From the NCBI GenBank assembly GCA_015179125.1, contig WHVA01000458.1, positions 28,567-92,566 of the forward strand: a DNA stretch of 64,000 nucleotides, in the 5' to 3' direction. A program made the translations under genes and the position numbers. Below, in pieces: positions 34,892 through 45,393 of this stretch; the stretch's first letter is position 1; every line of letters begins with the position of its first letter. The notes beneath the pieces are model-generated. The model was given only the letters and a program-made list of their open reading frames with translations, was not told the DNA's origin and did not search any database. The DNA comes from Gautieria morchelliformis. Taxonomy: Eukaryota; Basidiomycota; Agaricomycetes; Gomphales; Gomphaceae.

Positions 34892-36648
34892 AGGTGCAAG
34901 TCACTGTTTGTTTACCATAACCTATGGCAACAAATAGTGAAAAAAGAGGAAATCTTGTAATAATTTGAAACTATGGCAAATGGTGAAGAATACTTTCTTT
35001 TTATTTACAATTTAAAACACCAAGAAAATCTGAATAAACACAGATGAACATTTATAAGAAATAAATTGTAACAAAATAAATTTCACTGCATAAGATGCAA
35101 GAAATTATTATTTGCCTTTATTCAGATTTTCTTGATGTTTTACATTGCAAACAAAAAGAAAGTATTCTTCACCATTCGCCATAGTTTCAAATTATTACAA
35201 GATTTCCTCTTTTTTTCACTATTTGTTGCCATAGGTTATTGTTGGGGAATCAGCTGTTCAACCAGCTACAAAGGGCTCATACTGGTGTATTTCCGCGTTT
35301 TCATGAATTTATAGCATATACACGAAGCTATAAGAAATTGTGGGAGTATTTCAAACATCCATCCATCGTTGCCCTATTTTTCCATATTTTTCCGCAATTT
35401 ATTTGGCCCAAACTGCCTTATTTCTGCTATTGCAGAGTTGTGTGTCCATTTGCACCCACAACTCTGTCACGGACTTTCCATTTCAAACTCCGCCGGCCAC
35501 CTCGGCGGTACCTTAATTTCGGACTTCCGGTCATGCAAGCGCCCACAAGTCCGGCAGGATGGCTCTCCCAGTAATTCCAGCTGAGCCTCAATCTGTTGCT
35601 ATATGCAGCCATAGCAACTATGCAGCCTGTTTGGCTGAACCAAACAGTGGGGATCTTGGTCAGTCATGACAACAAGGCTGTATCAGGCTGTGCAAGGCAG
35701 TGCTAAGCAGTGCCCTTGGTTATTGTGGCTACAGAGCACTAATTGGCTCAGGTTTGCTTACTAAGCCTCTGAGTGCCAAAGTCATAACTGAAGGTACAGC
35801 CTCAGTGACTCAACCAAACCAGGCACATCTTGGAGAGTCAGGAGTACAGAACTCAATCAAGCTGTGCCAAGTCACATGACTCTGATCAGTGAGTCATTCC
35901 TGACAAATCAAGCTGTGATTGGTAGGAAACACTGTGAGTCATCTGGAACCACCCAGAACCTTCATATACTTTCTTCCAGCTTCCACAAGCTGCTCCCCCC
36001 CATTCCATTAATAGATAGAAGGTTCTACCTGCTTACTAAGCCCATGTACATTACAATATAAAAGGAGGCCCTTTTGCCTGCCTTTTCATCAGCCAATCTA
36101 CCATCTTCTATCAACGCACCTTGCGTGACTTGCCAAGCTTGCACAGCTTACCAGGCTGCTAACCCCAGCTAGGGTTATTACACTTGCTTAGTGTATTAAT
36201 TCTCAGTTAAGTAGTTGCTTTTCTACTTAGCCACCCAGACTAACCCTCTAGGTGAAATTCTGCAGAGTGAGGTTGTCAATCAATTTTCTTGCCAATTAGC
36301 ACTCCAATACCCGAGACGATCTGATCAGTTGATTTTCCTGTTCAGAGACTTTCACAAGTCACTACCCAAAAACCAGTCACTGGTTTATTGCAGTGCGTTG
36401 ACGTTAATCGGGTCAGCCCACTTACAAACTCTCCTGCGAAAGCCATTCCTCTCTTTTTGGAATACTTGGACCCCGATAGTCGTCCTCGAACCTATAAACT
36501 AATAGTTTGTTATTCATTACGCCAGTAGTGTCTAATATTCTTGCAGTTTCGTATATGACACGTTCTGATAGACCAAGGTGTTAGCTCTAACACCAAAGTC
36601 TTGAAGGGTTCCAAAACAGTTATGGTAAACAAACAGTGACTTGCACCT
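34892..36648. mobile_element. Foldback/MITE-like element with about 148-bp inverted arms, split by a solo LTR
   Basis: The left arm (34892-35038) and right arm (35117-35239 plus 36624-36648) are near-perfect reverse complements. The ends read AGGTGCAAGTCACTG and, on the right, CAGTGACTTGCACCT. The AT-rich loop is 78 bp. Without the LTR the element would be about 373 bp with no coding capacity, as in foldback MITEs. I could not identify a clear target-site duplication. Confidence 0.85.
35240..36618 (+). mobile_element. Solo LTR, family 2 (1379 bp), TSD GTTAT
   Basis: Begins TGTTGGGGAATCAGC and ends TTCCAAAACA, flanked on both sides by GTTAT (35235-35239 and 36619-36623). It sits inside the right arm of the foldback element. 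A TATA-like ACAATATAAAAGGAGG near 36055 fits an LTR promoter. Partial copies of the same LTR occur at about 39422-41013 and 57063-57790. No internal region lies beside it, so it is a recombination product. Confidence 0.9.
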
Positions 36649-36959
36649 AGTGAACACCAGACTAATGGCTCAAGCAGCACTATGACCAGGATCGAACGAA
36701 TCTGGTCATGTGTAGGGAATCAAGCTGGCAATCCCTGTGTTCGTTCTGAAGCATGCCAAATCATATCAAAGGACTATAGGCCCTGAGGTCTCTCCACACA
36801 TGGATGCCCTTTCGTCCCCACCAAGACACTGTGATAATAATGACATGAAGGATGATGTAGGATACTGTCCTATCCAGGCTCTTCTCATTGCCGGGAGGGC
36901 GCAAGGGTTACTGATCACTGGGGGCTCACGAGAGTCCTCCTCTGGTCTAAGGTAGTAGT

Positions 36960-37300
36960 CTATAGAAGAGGGCTCAAGATGATAGTCACAGTGAGGTCAA
37001 GTTTTGCACAAGATAGATGTATGATAATTGAACTGCAGAATATACATGCGAATGTAAACTACTTATACTGAATGTTCATATGATATCAGCAAATAGGAAA
37101 GAGGCCGTTGTGAGTCAGGGTTGGATAGGGGTGTGCAGTCACGAGACAAATAGATGAAACACATATACAATGGAAATAGGGAGGAGTGCAAACATGAAAT
37201 GACGGGGAGGAAAGAGGACAAAGGTATATATGTAAGAAAACACACCTTGAGACCTGCATATATGTTACCCTGCATGGACTCTTGGTCTGCTGGGTCGATC
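36960..37300 (-). mobile_element. Fragment of LTR family 1, reverse orientation
   Basis: Matches the middle of the family-1 LTR (compare 39930-40210): TATGATAATTGAACTG, then AATGTAAACTACTTATA, then GTCAGGGTTGGATAGGGGTG. Divergence is higher than between the full copies, and both ends are missing. Confidence 0.7.
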
Positions 37301-37721
37301 CCACACCATCCATGGGTAGCAGGGCTGTCCACGAGTCAACCTGCAGGTTATCTGGACTTGGACTCACAGGTTTGCCAGCTTCCAGAAGTGGAACCTGGAC
37401 TTGACCTGAGTTTTCCTGCAGGTTGACTTGGATCCGCAGGGTAACCCTGCAGGTGACTCAAGGTGACTTGCTGGATTATCCCAAGCTGACTGACCCCATG
37501 TGAGTGCATGATGCATCTCCTCCCATGGAGACAGCCCTCCTCCATGGGAAAGACATGGCCCAGGTCCCTGGCTGGGCGCAGATCATATGAGCAGACAGTG
37601 AGTCACATGGTCTGTTTGGACTCGTGAGTCCCCTGCCCACATGCACCCTCATGTGCAAGCGCATGCAGTGGTGGCTGCCATGCCTGCACATGAGGGCGCT
37701 CATGCCCACTCGCCACCACCG

Positions 37722-38330
37722 CACATGCCTCCTTGGGTGCACATGTGCCTCCTTGGGTGCACACGTGCCTCCTTGGGTGCACACATGCCTCCTTGAGTGC
37801 ACACGTGCCTCCTTGCGTGCACACGTGCCTCCTTGCATGCACACGTGCCTCCTTGCATGCACACGTGCCTCCTTGCATGCACACGTGCCTCCTTGCGTGC
37901 ACACGTGCCTCCTTGCATGCACACGTGCCTCCTTGCATGCACACGTGCCTCCTTGCGTGCACACGTGCCTCCTTGCGTGCACACGTGCCTCCTTGCATGC
38001 ACACGTGCCTCCTTGCATGCACACGTGCCTCCTTGCGTGCACACGTGCCTCCTTGCGTGCACACGTGCCTCCTTGCACGCACACGTGCCTCCTTGCACGC
38101 ACACGTGCCTCCTTGCATGCACACGCGCCTCCTTGCACGCACACGTGCCTCCTTGCACGCACACGTGCCTCCTTGCACGCACACGTGCCTCCTTGCATGC
38201 ACACGTGCCTCCTTGCATGCACACGTGCCTCCTTGCACGCACACGTGCCTCCTTGCGTGCACATGTGCCTCCTCGTGCACACACGTGCCTCCTCGTGCAC
38301 ACACGTGCCTCCTCACGTGCACATGTGCCA
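37722..38330. repeat. 20-bp minisatellite with CACGTG, about 30 units
   Basis: Unit consensus ACACGTGCCTCCTTGCATGC. Variation is almost confined to the GCATGC/GCGTGC/GCACGC/GGGTGC end. Three units make 60 bp, so several frames stay open on both strands. This explains predicted proteins of 188-365 residues made of repeating ARRHVC or PPCVHTCLL blocks; I do not treat any as a gene. Most units carry one CACGTG palindrome and a 15-base perfect purine-pyrimidine alternation (TGCATGCACACGTGC). Confidence 0.95.
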
Positions 38331-38720
38331 TACCACACAGACACGCACCCCACCCCAGTGTGAGGGGTGGGGTGTGTGTCTGCTTGGGCGTGTGCAGTGG
38401 TGGCTGCCACGCCTGTGCATGAGGGCACACATGCATACATGTGCCCCACCCCACTCGCCACCACTGCATGTGCCCCCTCATGTGCACACACGTGCACATG
38501 TGCCTCCTCACCTGCACACGTGCCATACCACGCAGACACGTGCACTGCCCCAGTGTGAGGGGGGGGCGCGTGTCTGCTTGGGTGCCTGTGGTGGTGGCTG
38601 CTGTACCTGTGCATGAGGGCACACATGTGTACACACACCCCATCCCACTTGCCACCACCGCATGCGCCGTCCCGCGAATGCATCCCATCTGTAGGAACAC
38701 CCAAAGGGGTTTGAATTGGG
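38327..38720. repeat. Two tandem copies of a 195-bp unit next to the minisatellite
   Basis: GCCATACCAC starts each copy, at 38327 and 38522. Each copy then has CAGTGTGAGG, GTGTCTGCTTGGG, GGTGGCTGC and GCATGAGGGCACACATG. Part of the same unit also precedes the array at about 37625-37720. Confidence 0.8.
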
Positions 38721-39015
38721 AAGGTGGTGGGGCCAGTGATGTGTTGGGTGCATTGATGCTCCTGCACCAAAATCAAGCATAATATATCCAATTTGTTGTG
38801 TGCTTTCTCAATTTCTTCTCATTTTGTTCTTGTATCATGCATCCATTTCTCTGGTTATTTTCGAAATTTTCCACTCACTCCCTGTCTCTCCATTTCATCT
38901 TGTTATTCCTACTTTCACAAGCGGCTGCACCCAGCGGAGTCTGAAATGACTTCGACGTGCGAGCTCTTGGGCGCTAAAGGGCCGGGTAGTAGTACATGCG
39001 CAGTGAAACAGTTTC

Positions 39016-39185
39016 CCCCTCTCTCAGTGACAACTAAATTCACTGAGAGAGGCAAGTAAATTAGTCTAGCATTCTTTCGATTTATTAACCTAGAAATCCT
39101 CTGTAGTGAATTGTTTTCTAGGTAGTGTATAATATATTTACAGTGACAACTAAATTCACTGAGAGAGTGAATTGTTTTCTAGTCT
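39016..39185. repeat. Two copies of a short hairpin sequence
   Basis: CTCTCAGTGA...TCACTGAGAG, a 10-bp stem with a loop of about 10 bases, occurs at 39020-39048 and, with a shorter stem, at 39141-39168. GTGAATTGTTTTCTAG also occurs twice (39107 and 39168), so the segment is a local duplication. Confidence 0.7.
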
Positions 39186-39237
39186 ATTCTTTTGAGCAAG
39201 AAGTCCATTCCTACTGCCTATAATTCCTGTCCTCTAC

Positions 39238-39421
39238 ATGATGAACCATCACTCCGGGTAAGGGATGTTGATCGTGTTCGATGGCATGCCTACTGACAAA
39301 TGATGTGAATAGTGAATGGTCATTTGGTGAATTTGGTGAAGAGTGAATGGAGCGAACATAGAGATGGAGAGATGAAAGGGAAAATGGGGGTAACTTGATA
39401 CAAGAATAAATGGGTCATGAC
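39238..39421 (-). mobile_element. Truncated family-1 LTR, reverse orientation
   Basis: Ends GGGTCATGACA like the full reverse copies, and begins abruptly at the ATGATGAACCATCA point of the family. It abuts family-2 LTR sequence on the right. Confidence 0.75.
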
Positions 39422-41013
39422 AGGCAGTCCATTTACAAACTCGCCTGTTGAGCACATTCCTTTATATTTTGGAATATGCTTGGATCCTGATAGTGTCCTT
39501 GAACCTACATGTCAAGATTGGTTTTCAGGCGTTAATATCGTGTATTAGTGAACACAGCGAATGCCCGAATGACTTGTGCAAATAGGTATGCCGTTCGGCG
39601 AATAGATGAACCAATGAATGTTCACAAGGTAAGAGGGTTTGCCTAAACGGGGCTCACCCTATCTACAGTCATAGCGAAATGGCCCGTGACTCTTGACGAT
39701 GTAACGTGCAAGGTCTCACGGAAGGGCTGTCTAAGTCTCGACAATCCCTTCGCTGGCGAAGGTGCTCCTTCGGAGCCCTTCGCCAACAGCACAGAAAATA
39801 GTTCGAAGGCTAAGGTAATGAAGATGAAGTATGAGAACTCACCAGTGATGCCTAAGTCCTCTGCTAGTCGAAGATGGAAATCTCCAAGAGAAGGCTTAGG
39901 ACGATGACCACGGCGAGGTCAAGGCTGCACAAGGTGAACGACGTATGATAATTGAACTGGGGAATATACATGCGAATGTAAACTACTTATACCGAATGCT
40001 TGTAAGGTATCAGCGGATAGGAAAGAGGCCGTCACAAGTCAGGGTTGGATAGGGGTGCGCAGCCATGATACAACATAGATGAAATAAACATACAATAGAA
40101 TGTGAGAAGAGGGATAACATGAAACGACCGAGAGTAAAGGTGGCGAAGGCACTTATGGACAAAACCATGTCTTGGGACCCGCATACATGCTACCCTGCAC
40201 GGACTCTTGGTCTACTGGGTTGATTCCGCACGACCTATGGAGGGGATGTCCTGCGAACATACTTTGACCATACGAATGCCCAATGGGGTTGGATTTAAGA
40301 AGACGATGGGGTTAATGATGAACCATCATGCCGGGTGAATGGTATCGATCGTTTTTGATGGTGTGCCTGCTGGCGAATGATGCGAGTGGCGAATAGCTGT
40401 TCGGCGAAATGCAAGGAAGGGCGAACAGAAGTGACATAGGGGAGGAGAGGTTGAGGTGGAGGGCAAAGCCGAGCGAACACTGAGGAGGAGTAGCGAAAGG
40501 GAAAATGGGGATACCAAGGTGCAGGAAATGCACAGGTCATGACAACCCAACTATTAGAACACCATCGGAAGAGGGTCGAGCAGAGGAGGTGGTAGGCCCA
40601 GTGATGACTGCCGAGTCAGTCCCAAGACGTCGATCGTGCGTTTGACGGCGCGGCTATGGTAGTTGGCGCGAACAGCGAGAGTTGGTTGCTGAAAATGACA
40701 ATGGTGATCGGAACGAACACGAAGGTGGGGTGAGAAAATAGGAAAACTGAGCTTCTGAGTATTGGAGATAAACGCATCATGACACTACAGTCTTTTAGTT
40801 TATTGTTCAGTGCTGCTAAGAAATGCATTGCCTTCCATCCGTATTAACTTGGACTAGTTCTTACACGGATTGCAACCAAGGTACAAATATGAAATTATTT
40901 CTGGAGTTGTGCTGCAGCATTGCTTGATATTCTTTGAGTTTTGTAAATGACACATTCTGATAGATTGAAGTGTTGGCAATAACACCAAAATCTTGAAGGG
41001 TTCCAAAACAACA
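39422..41013 (+). mobile_element. Partial family-2 LTR, interrupted by a family-1 LTR
   Basis: 39422-39509 and 40785-41013 together match the last 300-400 bp of the family-2 LTR (compare 36400-36618 and the reverse copy at 57063-57370), ending TTCCAAAACA. The break at 39510 is exactly the family-1 insertion. The 5' part of this LTR is missing. Confidence 0.8.
39510..40784 (-). mobile_element. Solo LTR, family 1, long form (1275 bp), TSD CTACA
   Basis: In this orientation it starts TGTCAAGATTGG and ends CATCATGACA, flanked by CTACA on both sides (39505-39509, 40785-40789). The 244 bp at 40541-40784 are absent from the short form at 41102. Inside are short open frames with no recognisable domain. 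No internal region or partner LTR is adjacent, so it is a solo LTR. Confidence 0.9.
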
Positions 41014-41101
41014 TACCACCCCACTACTTCCACCTCTCCTTGATCCTCAAATCTGAAAAACACTGTCTTATCTGCTTCTCCTGCTCTGAACCCCACCTTC
41101 T

Positions 41102-42099
41102 TGTCATGACCTGTCTATTTCCCTTACCCTGCTGTCTCTACGTTCCCCCTTGTCACTCCCTAGCATCTTCGCCAGAGTTCGCCCCACCCTTCGACCACTC
41201 TTCCTCTATGTTCACTCCATTTGCTGTTTGCCCCATTCTCTGAACAGCTATTCGCCGCTCGCACATTTTGCCAGCAGGCACGCCATCAAATACAATCGAT
41301 ACCATTTACCCGGTGTGATGGTCCATAACTAACCCCATCACCTTCTCGATCCAACCCCCTTTAGGTGTTCATATGGTTAGGATGCCTTCGCGGGATGTCC
41401 TACCCATAGGTCGTGAGGGATCAACCCAGCAGACGAAGAGTCCGTGCAGGGTGGTGTATATGTGGGTCCCAAGGCATATTTCCATACATAGATGCCTTCA
41501 CCCTCTTTCCTCTCCGTTGTTTCATGTTCACCCCCTTCTTTCGTTCTATTGTATGTTTAATCCATCTATCTGTATAATGACTGCGCACCCCTATCCAACC
41601 CTGACTCATGACGGCCTCTTTCCTATTCACTGTTACCACATGAGCATTTGATATAAGTAGTTTACATTCGCATGTATATTCTCCAGTTCAATTATCATAC
41701 ATCCATCTTGTGCAAAATTGACCTCGCTGTGACTATTGTCTTGAGCCTTCTCCTGTAGATTTCTATCTTCGCCCAGAAGAGGACTTAGGCATCACTGGTG
41801 AGTTCTCATACTTCATCTTCGTTACCTTAGCCTTCAAAATATTTTCTGTGCTGTCAGCGAAGGGATTGTTGCTACTTAGACAACCCTTCCGTGACACCTT
41901 GCACCTTACATCGTCAAGTGCCACAGGCTATTTTGCGACGACTGTAGATAGGTCGAGCTCTGTTTGGGCAGTCCTCTTATCTTGTGAACATTTATTGGTT
42001 CACCTATTCATCGACCGGCATACTTATTCACACAAGTTATTCAGGCATTCGCTGTGTTCACTAATACACGATATTAACGCCTAAAAACCAATCTTGACA
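41102..42099 (+). mobile_element. Solo LTR, family 1, short form (998 bp), TSD CTTCT
   Basis: Starts TGTCATGACCTG and ends CCAATCTTGACA; CTTCT flanks both ends (41097-41101, 42100-42104). The sequence matches the reverse complement of 39510-40541. The short open frames inside have no domains. Confidence 0.92.
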
Positions 42100-42129
42100 C
42101 TTCTCTAATTCTTTTCTCAATGTGTTGTG

Positions 42130-42660
42130 CGACTCTCTCCCCAGCTGCTTCAACCCATAACACTGGAGGTGTGGGAAAATATCTCAAGTCAGGAAACCCA
42201 CTCAAAAATTCTAGGGAAGTTCCATGTTTCTTGAGAGTTTCCTAAGATGGGAAATTTAGAGTGAATTCAATGTTTTACAAGAGCTTCCAAAGTTCAGGAA
42301 ATTCTATGAAAATTGTAAAAATATGACCCAGGAAATTGTCAGCAAACTGCATCCAGAAACTGACAGTTTAACCATGATCTCCTGTCTAATGAAATCATGA
42401 GTAAATTCCAAATTTCTTCATGTTTTTCTACAGGAAAATTGCAGGAAATTGTGCAAATCTTGGCATGAAATCTTGTGAAAATTTTAGATTTCTTTATGAT
42501 TTCTTGACCATGGAAATTATACCAACTATTCAGTTCCTAGGAGCAGGAAATTCACAATATCTCAAAGATTTCCAGAAGATTTCATGGGTTGGAAAATTGT
42601 CCAGAAATTGGAATAGTGCCTTGAAAATTTGAATGAAACTTCAACAATCCAGTGAATTTC
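42130..42660. other. AT-rich stretch with a scattered CAGGAAATT motif
   Basis: CAGGAAATT or a one-base variant occurs at about 42296, 42331, 42431, 42443 and 42545. No coding sequence recognised. Confidence 0.4.
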
Positions 42661-42679
42661 TGTAACTCGTGCCATGGGC

Positions 42680-42870
42680 CATGCGCTCACACTCCCAGCA
42701 CACCATGCACTGACAGTGCCAGTCACCAGCAAACCGTGCACTGACAGGGATGGGCACCAGCACACTGTGCGCTGACAGCACCAGTCACCAGTGAACTGTG
42801 TACTGACAACAACCAGCACCAATGCACCGTGTGCTGACAGTGACAGGCACCGGCACACCTCCCAACAGGG
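42680..42870. repeat. Degenerate minisatellite, about 36-bp unit
   Basis: Repeated GCACTGACAG, CACCAGTCACCAG and related blocks, about five units with many substitutions. Confidence 0.7.
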
Positions 42871-44760
42871 CTGAAGCACCAATGACAGCATAATGGCAAT
42901 TGTGGGTAGAAATATACCGACAGGAACCTACATAGTGCTGAACAGATGGCTCTCAGCTGCATTCAGTGCAGCATTGTATGAGCTCATGTCCCCTGTGTGC
43001 ACAGTGGAGATGAAGGGTGTGTACAATGTGAACAGGGCAGGAAACCAGGAAGCACCACCTCAGATGGCAGTTGCCTGCAGAGGCAGCGCAGTGGCACTAA
43101 ATATGTCAATATTCACCTAGAAGTAATTTTAGTCTGAGCACCATATATAAAGTGATACAGATAGACTCCTGGTTCTGTGTGTTGTCCTTGTAGCATATGT
43201 GGAATGTAAATGTGTGATTTTTGTCCACCTGCAGGGGGGAGGGTCATGGGGAGAGCATATAAACATGGCACACAGCCCCTCACCTGCCCATACTCTTTGT
43301 TCAGAAAGCTCAGCAGCCCCACATAGTACCTATATGTAAGCTTTGCTTATCAATCTGGTTGCCATGCCCACCACAGACATCCATACTGATGCAGCTTTGG
43401 GAACTGTGCCAGCACCAGCACCTCTGGGTTGGACTTGAGGCCACGGACGATATTCTGTGATAGTGAAATAGTGTGGATCTGAGAAATTGGTGGTCTAGCC
43501 AGTTCTGACCGCATGCCTCATCTGTTGTGGGATCCGAGGGGCGCTGGCTGCACAGAACTGACCTGAGCACGTACACGCATACTGTTTGATTCCTCTTGCT
43601 CCCTACCCCTAACTGACACTCACCCCATGATCTGGTTTCACCTTCCCACTCCATCTCCGTATGCCCCATCCGTTCCATAGTATATACCTGTATGTTTAGG
43701 TATGAAGCATCCCCATGACCTGACTCCACCCTGGCCATAACCCCAGGCATCCATCCCCGTCCATTACCATTCACTCACATGTACACATCCCTTCGTGCTC
43801 CACACCGATCTCAATACTTACTAGCTAGTGATGCTCTGAGTAGTATAAAGCAGTTACCCTTGTATATTGAACAATCAGACAGCATTCTCTGTCCAATTCC
43901 GGGCCCTTCTCGATCTGAGTCCACTGTAGCACTCACTGCCACTCTAGCATAAGCGACACAGGTTACTGAGACATATGTACACTACAATATGTAGTATAGC
44001 CCCGACCAAGTTGCTTCCCGAGTGTCTGCACCATCTGCAGGACTACTGACTCCACTATCGAGATTCCTTCTAACCTCACCAATCCATTCTATTAAAAGGC
44101 TTTTATTACATCATCAAGAAAGCAGACATGCAGAATGAGAACACTTTGTAGCATGTCTGCATGGCATCCTCCAGCCTCACACCCTGGCTGCCCCAGAACA
44201 GTACCCTGGGACATGCAGGAGTGGACATAGTTACCTTTTGTGCAAGGTGCCACAGGTCCATCAGCAGCATGGACAGCATGGGCAGCATCCAGCTCGTGGT
44301 GTCCTTGAAAGACCACATCAGGAAGTGCCTGCATAGTGCCGGCATGACAGGGTCAGTGTCATTCCCCCTCCCATGAATGAATGTCACTTGCTGAATGACA
44401 AGCATATACAGGGATTGCTGATGAATATGTTGTGTGAAAGCAAAGTTGCAAACACCAGTGTGCCTTCATAATGGACTCTGCGGCCACTGGTGTGAAGGAC
44501 AAACACTTGTTTGAAAACCCCAGCCTTAAATCTTAAAATAAAAATAGAGTTACTGACTATCAGTACAACTGTGCCTTATACAGTGTTGGGAAGTGCACGG
44601 ATCAGGGTTTTTATATGTGCCAGAAGTGCCTGCATAGCTAAGTGGTTGCAATACTGCTTGCATGTGGGTCTCTGGAAGATCTCCACACCCCAAGGCAGAA
44701 TAACCATGTTGAGGGAACAAGCACTCAAATTACACTTCACTTGCTATTGGAGGATAAACC
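42871..44760. other. No gene recognised
   Basis: About 1.9 kb of apparently unique sequence. Open frames of 60-154 codons on either strand (for example 43310-43774 minus) show no family I know. Confidence 0.35.
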
Positions 44761-45393
44761 TTGTTGAGAAGTAGAACAGCTTTGGTACCACAGCCCTGCA
44801 GCACAGGGTTGAGGACATGGTCTAATTTCATACAGCACATGGAAAACCCCCCAATGAACAGGTTGCCACAATATTTGCAGTCACTGGTCCATGGCTGCAG
44901 CGACCATCATAGTTCCCTACCTGGGTCCTTGACTGATCCAGCTGCATCATACTTTAGACCAACCACTGCCTCAGATGAAAACTCAAAGCAGGAACTGACA
45001 CCTGACTCTGACAACCTCAAATCTATAAAGCAGGTTGTTTGGCCCTCAAGAGCACACTATATGTGGCACTCTCACTACCCATTGAATGATAGTCAATCTC
45101 ATGAAATCGTTGCTCCAGAGCAAGAACTTTCTTGGAACAACAACTGTGTTGTTCTAAGCGCAGGAAGTGCCATCCTACAGAAATGGACATTTGAAAATGT
45201 TCAGGACATTCACTGGGCTTGCAAGGGAAATTTTATGGAACCAGGCAGCGTTTCAGAGGGACCCATTAGCTCTTTTGCTTCTATGAGCTCTAATGAGGAG
45301 GGTCCCTTCATATCACCTTTGCAATCAACATTCAGCTGCTTTATGCAGTGCGCAAGCCAGGCAATGTGCTATGGAACCACTGAAACATCTTGA
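44761..45393 (+). pseudogene. Protein fragment, weakly like the N-terminus of APC1 (cut4)
   Basis: A 210-codon open frame. Its middle reads VWPSRAHYMWHSHYPLND, then ELSWNNNCVVLSAGSAILQK, WTFENVQDIHWACKGNF. The order of an E-L-x-W start, a V-V-x-S strand and a K-W-T-F strand followed by a W-A-C strand resembles the N-terminal propeller of anaphase-promoting complex subunit 1, from memory of that family. The match is weak, the frame is short and no continuation was found. It could be a captured gene piece or an unrelated ORF. Confidence 0.25.

Noticed and set aside
37476-38791. ORFs of 188-365 residues on both strands across the minisatellite
   Set aside because: Three 20-bp units equal 60 bp, so several frames stay open automatically. 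The repeating protein blocks reflect the DNA repeat and no domain is present.
39510-42099. 39510-40784 and 41102-42099 as the two LTRs of one full-length element
   Set aside because: They are in opposite orientation and have different target duplications, so they are separate solo LTRs.
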